Shown here: positions 28,298-36,816 of the stretch, piece by piece
How positions within the stretch are numbered: position 1 is the first letter of the stretch
Layout of the letters: every line of letters starts with the position of its first letter
Assembly: GCF_025840185.1 (NCBI RefSeq)
Contig: NZ_JAMPJU010000013.1
Location: 44,472 to 108,471, forward strand
Length of the DNA stretch: 64,000 nucleotides
DNA from: Brenneria izbisi
Lineage (GTDB): Bacteria; Pseudomonadota; Gammaproteobacteria; Enterobacterales; Enterobacteriaceae
Direction: 5' to 3'
The notes under the pieces: generated by a model
What the model saw: the letters and a program-made list of their open reading frames with translations, nothing else
The model's database searches: none
Told to the model about the DNA's origin: nothing
Program-made: the position numbers and the translations under genes

Positions 28298-29556
28298 ACA
28301 ATGCGATTGAAACCGCCTGGCGTCTGGCGAAAGAACGTTACGCCAGCATGAATATTGATGTCGACGCCGTGCTGGAACAGTTGGATCGCATTCCGGTCTC
28401 CATGCACTGCTGGCAGGGGGACGACGTCGCCGGTTTTGAAGATCGCGGCGGCGCACTGACTGGCGGTATTCAGGCCACTGGCAACTATCCCGGCAAAGCG
28501 CGAACAGCCGATGAGCTACGCGCCGATCTGGAGCAGGCGTTCACCCTGATCCCAGGGCCGAAACGCTTGAATCTGCATGCTATTTATTTGGAGTCCGAGC
28601 AGCCTGTCGCCCGTAACCAGATTGAGCCGCGGCATTTCAGCCATTGGGTCGAGTGGGCCAAACGCCATCAACTGGGGCTGGATTTCAATCCCACCTGCTT
28701 CTCTCATCCGCTCAGCAGCGACGGTTTTACCCTGTCGCACCCGGACGAAAAAATCCGCCGGTTCTGGATTGAACATTGTCAGGCCAGCCGCCGTATCTCC
28801 GCCTATTTCGGACGCGAACTGGGTACGCCGTCAGTGATGAATATCTGGATACCGGACGGTATGAAAGATCTGACCGTTGATCGTCTGGCGTTCCGCCAGC
28901 GTCTGCTCAGCGCGCTGGATGAAGTTATTGCCGAACCGCTCAATCCGTCGCACCACATTGATGCGGTGGAAAGTAAGCTGTTCGGGCTGGGGGCGGAGAG
29001 CTTTACCGTGGGCTCCAATGAATTCTATCTGGGCTATGCCGCCAGCCGCGGCACGGCGTTGTGTCTGGATGCCGGTCACTTCCATCCGACCGAAGTGATT
29101 TCCGACAAGATCTCCAGCGCCATTCTGTATGTTCCGCGTCTGTTACTGCACGTCAGCCGCCCGGTGCGTTGGGACAGCGATCATGTCGTCCTGCTGGATG
29201 ACGAAACACAGGCTATTGCCCATGAAATCGTGCGCCACCAACTGCTCAGCCGCGTGCATATCGGGCTCGATTTCTTTGATGCCTCCATCAACCGTATCGC
29301 CGCCTGGGTTATCGGCACCCGTAATATGAAGAAAGCACTGCTGCGCGCGCTGCTGGAACCCATCAATATGCTGCGTCAATACGAACGGCAAGGTGACTAC
29401 ACCGCTCGTCTGGCCCTGCTGGAAGAACAAAAATCCCTGCCGTGGCAAGCCGTCTGGGAGCGCTACTGCCAGCGCCATGACGTCATGCCGGGCAGCGAAT
29501 GGCTGCAACATGTGCGCCAGTATGAACAAACCATCCTCACTCAACGTCAAGGGTAA
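28294..29556 (+). CDS. rhaA: L-rhamnose isomerase
   Basis: Converts L-rhamnose to L-rhamnulose; a metal-dependent TIM-barrel tetramer. It has 420 residues, the usual length. [39 protein letters not shown] and [14 protein letters not shown] contain the conserved metal and substrate residues (His, Asp, Glu). Translationally coupled to rhaB and followed by rhaD. Confidence 0.97.
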   Translation: MNNAIETAWRLAKERYASMNIDVDAVLEQLDRIPVSMHCWQGDDVAGFEDRGGALTGGIQATGNYPGKARTADELRADLEQAFTLIPGPKRLNLHAIYLESEQPVARNQIEPRHFSHWVEWAKRHQLGLDFNPTCFSHPLSSDGFTLSHPDEKIRRFWIEHCQASRRISAYFGRELGTPSVMNIWIPDGMKDLTVDRLAFRQRLLSALDEVIAEPLNPSHHIDAVESKLFGLGAESFTVGSNEFYLGYAASRGTALCLDAGHFHPTEVISDKISSAILYVPRLLLHVSRPVRWDSDHVVLLDDETQAIAHEIVRHQLLSRVHIGLDFFDASINRIAAWVIGTRNMKKALLRALLEPINMLRQYERQGDYTARLALLEEQKSLPWQAVWERYCQRHDVMPGSEWLQHVRQYEQTILTQRQG

Positions 29557-29560
29557 GACT

Positions 29561-30385
29561 ATGCAAGCGATCCTTTCTTCCTGGTTTGTACAAGGCATGA
29601 TTAAAGCCACCGGCGATATGTGGCTTAAAGGTTGGGACGAGCGTAACGGCGGCAATATCAGCCTGCGCCTGACGACAGAGGATGTCACGCCTTATGAAAG
29701 CGATTTCTATCCGCAACCGCGCCATGAAACATTAAGTCAGGCCATGCCTGAACTGGCGGGATGCTGGTTTATCGTCACCGGTTCCGGCAAGTTTTTTCGT
29801 AACGTACAGTTGGAGCCGGCGGATTCGCTGGCGCTGCTGCAAGTGGATCATGACGGTACAGGCTATCGCTTGTACTGGGGGCTGACCAACGGCGGCCTGC
29901 CGACGTCGGAACTGGCCGCGCATTTTCAGTCGCATAAAGTACGCATGGCGGTCACGCACGGACGCGATCGGGTCATCATGCATTGCCATGCCACCAACCT
30001 GATCGCGCTCAGCTATGTGCTGGAACTCGATACTGCCGTGTTCACCCGCGAACTGTGGGAAGGCAGCACCGAATGTCTGGTGGTGTTCCCGGATGGCATC
30101 GGTATCGTTCCGTGGATGGTGCCGGGAACCGATGCCATCGGTAACGCGACCGCTGATCAGATGCGGCGTCATTCGCTGGTGCTCTGGCCGTTCCACGGTA
30201 TTTTCGGCAGCGGCCCGACGCTGGATGAAACTTTCGGCCTGATCGATACCGCTGAGAAATCCGCCACGGTGATGGTGAAAGTCAGATCGATGGGCGGCAA
30301 GAAACAAACCATCTCCACCGAAGCATTGATTGCTTTGGGCGAGCGCTTTGGTGTCACGCCGATGAAAGCGGCGTTGCGCGTTTAG
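29561..30385 (+). CDS. rhaD: Rhamnulose-1-phosphate aldolase
   Basis: Class II aldolase splitting L-rhamnulose-1-phosphate into dihydroxyacetone phosphate and L-lactaldehyde. It has 274 residues from [17 protein letters not shown]; the frame opens earlier inside rhaA, but this ATG gives the family N-terminus with an AAGGGTAAG ribosome site. Zinc ligands lie in [11 protein letters not shown] and [23 protein letters not shown] binds phosphate. Confidence 0.96.
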   Translation: MQAILSSWFVQGMIKATGDMWLKGWDERNGGNISLRLTTEDVTPYESDFYPQPRHETLSQAMPELAGCWFIVTGSGKFFRNVQLEPADSLALLQVDHDGTGYRLYWGLTNGGLPTSELAAHFQSHKVRMAVTHGRDRVIMHCHATNLIALSYVLELDTAVFTRELWEGSTECLVVFPDGIGIVPWMVPGTDAIGNATADQMRRHSLVLWPFHGIFGSGPTLDETFGLIDTAEKSATVMVKVRSMGGKKQTISTEALIALGERFGVTPMKAALRV

Positions 30386-30406
30386 TCTTTCCGCCATTGT
30401 TTAACC

Positions 30407-30434
30407 GGCGTCACCGGCGTTTGTCCGTGACGCC
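30407..30434 (+). other. Intercistronic hairpin between rhaD and rhaM
   Basis: GGCGTCAC pairs with GTGACGCC around a 12-nt loop, about 20 nt before the rhaM start. With no T run it is more likely an RNA-processing or stability element than a terminator. Confidence 0.4.
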
Positions 30435-30451
30435 TTCAAGAGAGAGCCGCC

Positions 30452-30766
30452 ATGTTGCGTAAAGCCTTTGTGATGTCCGTTTTTCCTGAATGTCATGCCG
30501 AATATGAACAACGGCATAATCCGATCTGGCCGGAACTGGCCGAGGCGCTCAAAGCGCACGGCGCGCGCCACTACAGTATTTTTTTGGATAAAGCGCGAAA
30601 TCTGCTGTTTGCTTATGTCGAAATTGAATCCGAAGAGCGTTGGAACGCCATCGCGCAAACGGCGGTCTGTCAGCGCTGGTGGCGGCATATGACAGACGTG
30701 ATGCCCGCCAACCCAGACAATAGTCCGCTCAGCGAGGCGCTTGTTCCCGTTTTCTATCTGGATTGA
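30452..30766 (+). CDS. rhaM: L-rhamnose mutarotase
   Basis: Interconverts alpha and beta anomers of L-rhamnose so that RhaA receives its preferred form. A small dimeric ferredoxin-like protein of 104 residues; [25 protein letters not shown] and [20 protein letters not shown] are diagnostic. Last gene of rhaBADM, convergent with the NikE-like gene. No rhamnose permease (rhaT) is seen in the window. Confidence 0.95.
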   Translation: MLRKAFVMSVFPECHAEYEQRHNPIWPELAEALKAHGARHYSIFLDKARNLLFAYVEIESEERWNAIAQTAVCQRWWRHMTDVMPANPDNSPLSEALVPVFYLD

Positions 30767-30792
30767 TTAACCATCTCCGGGCGCGACGCGCA

Positions 30793-31569
30793 TCAGAACG
30801 TCATCACCGACTGCAAAAGCTGTTGCGCATAGGGATGCCGCACCTCTCCCAACGCGGACATCTCATCCACTCGCTCAATCACGCGGCCCGATTGCAAAAA
30901 AATCACCCGCTGGCACAGGTAGGCGACAGCCGCTAAATCATGGCTGATAAACAGATAGGTCAGTCCCAGCCGTTCACGCAGTTCCGCCAGCAGATCCAGC
31001 ACTTGTACCTGCACAGACACATCCAGCGCGCTGACCGCCTCATCCAGCACGATAAACTGCGGTCGGCAGGCGATGGCTCTGGCGATGCAGACGCGTTGCA
31101 TTTGCCCGCCGCTCAACTGGTGCGGAAAACGCTCGCATAATTCCGCCGTCAGCCCCACCAGATCCAGCAATTCCGTCACCTGTCGCCGCACGTCCTCACG
31201 CCGCGTCACGCCGCGTCCCCGCAAGGGTTCCGCAACAATGTTCAGCACGCTCATCGAGGGATTGGCCGATGAGGTATAGTCCTGAAAAACCGCGCTGACC
31301 CGCACCTGCCGCGCCTGCGGGCGTTGCCAGAAACGTCGCGGCGTATAGAGCGGTTGCCCCGCCAGCCGCACCTGCCCGCGCTTCGGCGCTTCCAGCCCCA
31401 GCAGAATCCGGCCCAGCGTACTTTTGCCGCTGCCGCTCTCGCCGATAATGCCAAGACATTCGCCGCTGCGCACACTGAACGATACATCATGCAAAACGGG
31501 CAACCACTGACCGACGTTTTCCGCACGGTAGCCATGGCTCACCTGAACGACGTCAACCAACGCGGTCAT
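30793..31569 (-). CDS. NikE-like ABC ATP-binding protein
   Basis: Second ATPase of a five-gene nickel/peptide-class importer. It has 258 residues: Walker A GESGSGKSTLGR, Q-loop VFQDY, signature LSGGQMQRVCIARAI, Walker [13 protein letters not shown] and switch His in ISHDLAAV. The DEAVSALD variant is typical of NikE/DppF subunits. It overlaps the preceding ATPase gene by 17 nt and is last in the operon, ending against rhaM. Confidence 0.88.
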   Translation of the reverse strand: MTALVDVVQVSHGYRAENVGQWLPVLHDVSFSVRSGECLGIIGESGSGKSTLGRILLGLEAPKRGQVRLAGQPLYTPRRFWQRPQARQVRVSAVFQDYTSSANPSMSVLNIVAEPLRGRGVTRREDVRRQVTELLDLVGLTAELCERFPHQLSGGQMQRVCIARAIACRPQFIVLDEAVSALDVSVQVQVLDLLAELRERLGLTYLFISHDLAAVAYLCQRVIFLQSGRVIERVDEMSALGEVRHPYAQQLLQSVMTF

Positions 31570-32401
31570 ATGTCACTTCCCGCTCATTGGCCGGCGCAAC
31601 CACCAGCGCCTGATAACGTCGCTGCAAGGCCTGGCGAGAAGCCACCAGATAGCGCGTATGCGGATGCTGGGGCTGGCGCAGCACCTGCCGTGCCTCACCC
31701 TGTTCCACCGCACGCCCCTGATGGATCACCAGTACGCGATCGGCGATACGATTCACCACGCCGAAATCGTGAGAAATAAAAATCATGGTGGTGCCGAGGC
31801 GCTCACGAATGGCGCTGAACGCCTGCATGATTTCGTGCTGGGTAACCGAATCCAGCGCGGTCGTCGGTTCATCGGCAATCAGCAGTTGCGGCTCCAGCGC
31901 CAGCGCGATGGCGATCATGACGCGCTGCAACATGCCGCCGCTGATCTGAGCGGGGTATTTATCAAACAATGCCGTCACGTCCCGTAGCCGGACAAGTTGC
32001 ATCATCTCCAACGCCCGTTCGCGCGCTTCGCGCCGGTTCAGCGCCAGATGGACGCCAAAGGTTTCCACCATCTGCCTACCGACCGATTGCAGCGGATCAA
32101 ACGCATTCATCGGATGTTGCAGGATCATGCCGATGCTTTTTCCGCGCAACCGCCGCATCGCTTCCGGCGATTGCGCCAGCAAATCCGTCCCGTTCAACCA
32201 GGCTTGCCCGCTACAGGTAAACTGTCCGCCCAACAGCCCCATCAATGCCCGACAGGTCAGGCTTTTTCCGCTACCGCTTTCGCCGACCACGCCAAGGCAG
32301 GCATGACGAGGCAGAGAAAAGGCGATATCGTTCAGCAGTGTCTGCCCCCCGGTTTTCAACGCAACCTGCAAATTCTCGACACGTAGTAAATCGCTCATCA
32401 A
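31553..32401 (-). CDS. NikD-like ABC ATP-binding protein
   Basis: First ATPase of the importer; 282 residues. Walker A GESGSGKSLTCRALMG, Q-loop ILQHPMNAFDPL, signature ISGGMLQRVMIAIAL, Walker B LIADEPTTALD and switch His FISHDFGVV are all intact. The NAFDPL motif after the Q-loop resembles NikD. Start overlaps the permease stop by 4 nt. Confidence 0.88.
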   Translation of the reverse strand: MMSDLLRVENLQVALKTGGQTLLNDIAFSLPRHACLGVVGESGSGKSLTCRALMGLLGGQFTCSGQAWLNGTDLLAQSPEAMRRLRGKSIGMILQHPMNAFDPLQSVGRQMVETFGVHLALNRREARERALEMMQLVRLRDVTALFDKYPAQISGGMLQRVMIAIALALEPQLLIADEPTTALDSVTQHEIMQAFSAIRERLGTTMIFISHDFGVVNRIADRVLVIHQGRAVEQGEARQVLRQPQHPHTRYLVASRQALQRRYQALVVAPANEREVTYDRVG

Positions 32402-33225
32402 TGAGACTCCCGTGGGTCCAGCGCATCACGCAGACAGTCACCCAGCAAATTAAAAGCGGCCACCACCACCAGGATCGCCAGCCCCGGCGCCAGCATTTGC
32501 TCAGGGTGGCTCATCATCACTTTTTGCGCCTCGCTTAACATGGTACCCCACTCAGCCGTCGGCGCCTGAACGCCAAGCCCAAGAAACGACAGCGCGGAGA
32601 TATTCAGAATAACCCAGCCGGTATCCAGCGTCGCCAGCACCACGATCTCGGACAACGTATTGGGCAGCAAATGGCGTCGTAAAATAAACCACCACGGCGT
32701 ACCGCTGGCGCGGGAAAACAGAATGTAATTTTTCTGGCTGTGCTTGATGACAATGCTGCGGATCATACGGGTATACCACGCCCACTTCACCAGAATATTC
32801 GCCAGGATCACGTTCCCGATCCCCACGCCCAGAATCCCGACAATCGCCAGGATCATAATCTGGCTGGGGAAGGACAACATGACGTCGCAACAGCGCATCA
32901 TGATCTCGTCCAGTCGGCCACGAAAATAACCGGACAGGAAGCCAAACAGACAACCAATCACAATCGTTACCGCCATGGTCAGCAGCGCCAGAAACAGCGT
33001 GGTTCTCACGCCGAACATCAGACGCGACAGCACGCAGCGGCCAAGATGATCAGAGCCCAGCGGGAAGCGAGCGCTGAAGTCGGCATATTTACGGGCGATG
33101 TTAATCTTGTTCGGATCGTTGGGCGCCAGCCACGGCGCGAAAATACCGATGACGACCACGGTAATCAGCACCAGCAGGCAGAGTAATGCGACTTTATCGC
33201 GCAGCAGTTTTTGCGAAAACAACAT
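32398..33225 (-). CDS. NikC-like ABC permease
   Basis: Inner-membrane permease of 275 residues, OppC/DppC class, with an N-terminal helix, the conserved PLGSDHLGRCVLSRLMFGVRT segment, five further helices and the EAA-loop ASGTPWWFILRRHLLPN. The frame opens at 33297, but 33225 (MLFSQKLLRDK) follows the upstream stop by 1 nt with GAGAGATAAT as ribosome site. Confidence 0.87.
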   Translation of the reverse strand: MLFSQKLLRDKVALLCLLVLITVVVIGIFAPWLAPNDPNKINIARKYADFSARFPLGSDHLGRCVLSRLMFGVRTTLFLALLTMAVTIVIGCLFGFLSGYFRGRLDEIMMRCCDVMLSFPSQIMILAIVGILGVGIGNVILANILVKWAWYTRMIRSIVIKHSQKNYILFSRASGTPWWFILRRHLLPNTLSEIVVLATLDTGWVILNISALSFLGLGVQAPTAEWGTMLSEAQKVMMSHPEQMLAPGLAILVVVAAFNLLGDCLRDALDPRESH

Positions 33226-33226
33226 A

Positions 33227-34174
33227 TTATCTCTCTTGTCGCAAAGCCGGATCCATCCAGCGCTGAATGATATCCACCAATAGATTGCAGAACACAAACA
33301 GCACCGCCATCATCAGGATATAAGCCTGAATCACCGGATAGTCGCGACTGAAAATCGCTGAAATACACAGTCGCCCCACCCCCGGCCAGGCAAAGATATT
33401 TTCGATAATCACCGTCCCGGCCAGCAGTTGCGGAATACTCATGCCCAGTGCGGTAATGCTGCTATGCAGCGAATTCCTCAGCACATGGCGCAGAATAATG
33501 CTCTTCTCCGTCAACCCGCGAGTACGGGCGTAATAGACGTAATACTGCTGCATATTTTCCAGCATATTATTACGAATCAATCGGATATAGATGGAGATAT
33601 ACACCATCGACAGCGTGATGGCAGGCAAAATGATGTGCGCGAACGTACCGCTGCCGCTGGTCGGCAACCAATCCCACGCTAGCGCAAGCCACCAGATCAG
33701 CAGCAGGCCAAGCCAGTAGCTGGGCATGGCCGTCCCCAGAAAAACCAGCGTCCGAATCAGGCGGTCAAACAGGCTGTCTTTATACACCGCGCTCAATACG
33801 CCCAGCGGGATGCTGATACCCAGGATCATCAACAGCGCCACCCCAGCCAGCGCCAGTGTCGCGGGCAAACAGCGGGCAATCTCATCCAGCACCAGTCGAT
33901 TGTTGACATACGAGTAGCCAAAATCCAGACGCATGGCATCGAATAACCAGTAGAAATAGCGCAGCAGAAAGGGGCGATCCAGCCCAAGTTGCAGACGCAT
34001 GGCGTCGATTGACTCCGGGGTGGGAATAATTTCATTGACCCGCAGGGCGACTTCAGCCGGATCAGCAGGCACCAGATTCAGCAACAAAAAAGAGAGGAAT
34101 GAGATACCGAACAGAATCGGCACGGTCAGCAACAGACGTCGGCAGATATATTTTTTCACATCACAACCTGTCAT
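33227..34174 (-). CDS. NikB-like ABC permease
   Basis: Inner-membrane permease of 315 residues, OppB/DppB class. RRLLLTVPILFGISFLSFLLLNLVP forms TM1; the EAA loop is ARTRGLTEKSIILRHVLRN; IIENIFAWPGVGRLCISAIFSRDYPVIQ is nearly the NikB consensus. A GTG at 34159 (KKYICRR follows) is an alternative start with AGGTT before it. About 150 nt separate it from the binding-protein gene. Confidence 0.87.
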   Translation of the reverse strand: MTGCDVKKYICRRLLLTVPILFGISFLSFLLLNLVPADPAEVALRVNEIIPTPESIDAMRLQLGLDRPFLLRYFYWLFDAMRLDFGYSYVNNRLVLDEIARCLPATLALAGVALLMILGISIPLGVLSAVYKDSLFDRLIRTLVFLGTAMPSYWLGLLLIWWLALAWDWLPTSGSGTFAHIILPAITLSMVYISIYIRLIRNNMLENMQQYYVYYARTRGLTEKSIILRHVLRNSLHSSITALGMSIPQLLAGTVIIENIFAWPGVGRLCISAIFSRDYPVIQAYILMMAVLFVFCNLLVDIIQRWMDPALRQER

Positions 34175-34325
34175 TTCTCAGATCCCTCCGCAACGCGGAA
34201 AGCATGGAACGAATAACATCGAACAGAAACACGGCGCATATATCAGCAACATCCTCCGCCTCGCCATCAGGGAAAGCGGAGGCTTACATTACATTCGCCT
34301 TAAACGCCTGACTCGCGTTAATCCG

Positions 34326-35942
34326 TTACTCGCGGTACATGCGATCAAACGGGATCTCAAACTGCGACGGGTTAAAGCCCACCCCTTTCAGACTCTTCAC
34401 ATACACCGCCCGGTTGCGTTCATACGTCAACGGGATATAAACCGCTTCGTTATGCAGCGTGGTCAGGACATAGCGATAGAGTTCCTGCCGTTTTTGTTCA
34501 TCCGTGGTGATGAGCGCATGCGCAATGCTGTCATCGATCTGTTTTTTCTCCGCCAGCCCTTGTTGCGCGGCGTAGTCGCCGTAAACCGGCAATTTCATTC
34601 CCGACAGGAAGGACTGAGGATCGTAAGGCGTGCCCCAGGAAATATTAAACACGATATCGAATTTGCCTGCTTTCTGACGATCGCGGTAAGCCTGCTCCTC
34701 TTCACCATATAATTTGAGTTCAATACCCAGGTCGGCGAATTCGCTTTGCAGGTATTCGGCAATCACTTTCTGCGATGCGGTGTTGCTGTCGTAGTAAATC
34801 GCGATGGAGAGCGGTTTACCGTCTTTCTGCCGCCACGTCTGACCGGCTTGCCGCACCCAACCCGCCGCGTCCAGTAGATTTGCCGACTGCTCCAGATCAT
34901 ACGCATAAGGTTTCAGATCGATATTGCTGTACGGCACATTCCTGGCCAGCAGCGTATCCGCCGGCACTTCACTGCCGCCGAAGATGCCTTCCGCGATGTC
35001 CACCTTATTCACTGCGTGCTGCAACGCCTGCCGCACGCGTACATCCTTCAGGTTTTCCGACTGGGTGTTAATCAGCAGCATGCGGGTGGATACCGGCTCG
35101 GAAAGCTGTGTGGCGAATTTCTTGTTCTTGCTCAGTTGGACGAAAGAATCGGCGTCAATCATGTTTTTGCCATAAATCAGTTCGATTTCACCTTTCTGCA
35201 ATGCCAGCAAGCGTGTCTGATTATCCGGTATCACCTTCATCACCACCCGTTCCAGCCTGGGTTTCTCGCCCCAATAATATGGATTGAGCGTAAATACCGC
35301 ATATTCATCGGTTTTATGTTCACTCATCACGTAAGGGCCGGTGCCGATATAAGCCGTCACCCCTTGTTTCGTTTCCCCCGCTTTCATCGCCGCCGGCGAA
35401 ATAAAGCGCATGGGCCGGGTAACCGCCAACTCAATCAGGAAAGGATAATAGGGTTCTTTCAGGGTAAAACGCAGTTGGCGTTCATCAAGCGCTTCAACCT
35501 TATCAATGATGCGCACCATTTCCAGCCAGCCATGCCGTTCGCGGTTAGCCAACACCGCATCAATGTTCTGTTTTGCCGCCAGAGCGTTGAACGGCGCGCC
35601 ATCGCTGAATTTCACGCCCTCGCGCAAGGTAAAGGTGTATACCTTGCCGTCGGCGGAGGTTTGCCATTTTTCCGCCAGCCAGGGCTGAATACCGGTGGGC
35701 GTGATTTTCACCAGCGATTCATACAACATATTCTGCGCCCAGATCTCACCCGAATAGAGATGCGGATTGAGATCGCGCGTATCACGAAAGTTGGCGAACG
35801 TTAGCGACGCAGGCGTTTGCGCCAGCGTCGGACCCGTCAATAACGGGGAAAAGCAAAGCAACAGCGTGGCAAGGAGACGATGGGGTTTCTTCATTCGGCG
35901 CGCTGGCACCGATAATGCAGAGGTGCTCTCAAATGTAGACAT
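34326..35942 (-). CDS. NikA-like periplasmic metal/metal-chelate binding protein
   Basis: Periplasmic substrate-binding protein of SBP family 5, about 538 residues from 35942 (the frame opens 7 codons earlier). The signal peptide spans roughly MKKPHRLLATLLLCFSPLL...LAQ after a 16-residue extension; the ATG at 35894 is a poorer start because no ribosome site precedes it. Close to E. coli NikA: LNPHLYSGEIWAQNMLYESLVK, NRERHGWLEM, PIGTGP-like YIGTGPYVM, and YYWGEKP. The NikA histidine that binds Ni-(L-His)2 (His416, in YDPH) is replaced by Gln (YDPQSFL, about residue 443), so the bound ligand may differ. Yersinia YntA is another relative. Confidence 0.8.
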   Translation of the reverse strand: MSTFESTSALSVPARRMKKPHRLLATLLLCFSPLLTGPTLAQTPASLTFANFRDTRDLNPHLYSGEIWAQNMLYESLVKITPTGIQPWLAEKWQTSADGKVYTFTLREGVKFSDGAPFNALAAKQNIDAVLANRERHGWLEMVRIIDKVEALDERQLRFTLKEPYYPFLIELAVTRPMRFISPAAMKAGETKQGVTAYIGTGPYVMSEHKTDEYAVFTLNPYYWGEKPRLERVVMKVIPDNQTRLLALQKGEIELIYGKNMIDADSFVQLSKNKKFATQLSEPVSTRMLLINTQSENLKDVRVRQALQHAVNKVDIAEGIFGGSEVPADTLLARNVPYSNIDLKPYAYDLEQSANLLDAAGWVRQAGQTWRQKDGKPLSIAIYYDSNTASQKVIAEYLQSEFADLGIELKLYGEEEQAYRDRQKAGKFDIVFNISWGTPYDPQSFLSGMKLPVYGDYAAQQGLAEKKQIDDSIAHALITTDEQKRQELYRYVLTTLHNEAVYIPLTYERNRAVYVKSLKGVGFNPSQFEIPFDRMYRE

Positions 35943-36028
35943 AGTAATATTCCATTTACCCAAAAAATACAGAGGTGGAAAAAAGGTAGCCTAAAATCGG
36001 TCGTTATATTAACAAGACAACACCAAGA

Positions 36029-36043
36029 TGAGAATAATTATCG
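36029..36043. promoter_or_regulatory. Fur-like box upstream of the NikA-like operon
   Basis: TGAGAATAATTATCG matches the 7-1-7 Fur consensus TGATAAT-n-ATTATCA at all but two positions, 87 nt before the NikA-like start. Zur sites look similar. No NikR-type GTATGA-N16-TCATAC repeat was found. Confidence 0.45.
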
Positions 36044-36712
36044 TTTATAAAAACATGATGTAGAGCAGAGAAAACAGAAAATTATTATGTTGAATCATGC
36101 CGACCCCGGCACACCAATACCTGAACACGTTATAACGTCCTATCACATCAACGCGTTTCGGGAAAAGCAGACCGGACTTTCGGGACGGATGGACATTAGC
36201 GCGTCTCTCTGCCACTTGTCTATTTAAGATTAACGTGCTCAAGAGATGTCAATGCATCTGCCATTTTTAATATGACAGGAAAATTAAATTTTTAAAAAGA
36301 GTAACCTCTGTAAACAATCACATATTTTAATAATTTAATTTACCTCGTTATTATTTTTTTCAATTGATACGCGAGCATGAATAATCTGGCATTAACCATT
36401 ATTAATAACCTTCTATTTAATAAAGAAAAAATGAAATTATATAAAAATATTAAAAATTGTATATTTACCTTTTTAGCATCTTGACTACAATTAATATTAA
36501 TCATAAAAAACATGCGCACTTACCAACACAATAAGAATCATGACTTTTAAAACCTATTAACCCAATTGTTACTACCAACTCCCAACACCACCTTCTATTT
36601 TAATCTGTAAAAGGTGTTGAAAATATTTTCTAAAAATAAGAATAGCCCATTTATTAATTAAAGGGTTATAGCCTGAATAATTCGAGTCGAGGAAAGCGAC
36701 TTTTTGGCGCCT
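36044..36712. other. Long AT-rich intergenic region before the pigDE-like operon
   Basis: About 670 nt of very AT-rich DNA with no convincing gene. TTGACT at 36481-36486 followed 17 nt later by TAAAAA is a weak promoter candidate. The composition contrasts sharply with the flanking coding DNA and is typical of the edge of transferred DNA. Confidence 0.45.
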
Positions 36713-36811
36713 ATGGTTGATTGGCATTTATGGCAGGAGTTGTTGTATGCCAGGCAGTTGACTGCCTGGGAAAAATTTACGCTATTCGCGATTCTTAAAG
36801 AAGAAAGGTAA
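36713..36811 (+). CDS. Small ORF (32 aa) coupled to the PigD-like gene
   Basis: Not recognised. The frame reads MVDWHLWQELLYARQ and ends KFTLFAILKEER; it is aromatic-rich and could form an amphipathic helix. It stops 5 nt before the PigD-like ATG, and the ribosome site for that gene (AAAGG) lies within its last codons, so translational coupling is likely. The ATG lacks a well-placed ribosome site; a TTG at 36704 has GAGGAAAG about 11 nt upstream and may be the true start. A perfect hairpin (CCAGGCAG/CTGCCTGG, 36750-36769) lies inside it. Leader peptide or small subunit are both possible. Confidence 0.4.
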   Translation: MVDWHLWQELLYARQLTAWEKFTLFAILKEER

Positions 36812-36816
36812 TATTT

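Noticed and set aside
35016..35804. 262-codon plus-strand frame opposite the NikA-like gene
   Set aside because: Fully inside a confident minus-strand gene, with basic/Gln-rich composition typical of shadows.
36481..36510. Promoter for the pigDE-like operon
   Set aside because: TTGACT is good but the -10 is poor; in such AT-rich DNA chance matches are common, so it is only mentioned within the region entry.
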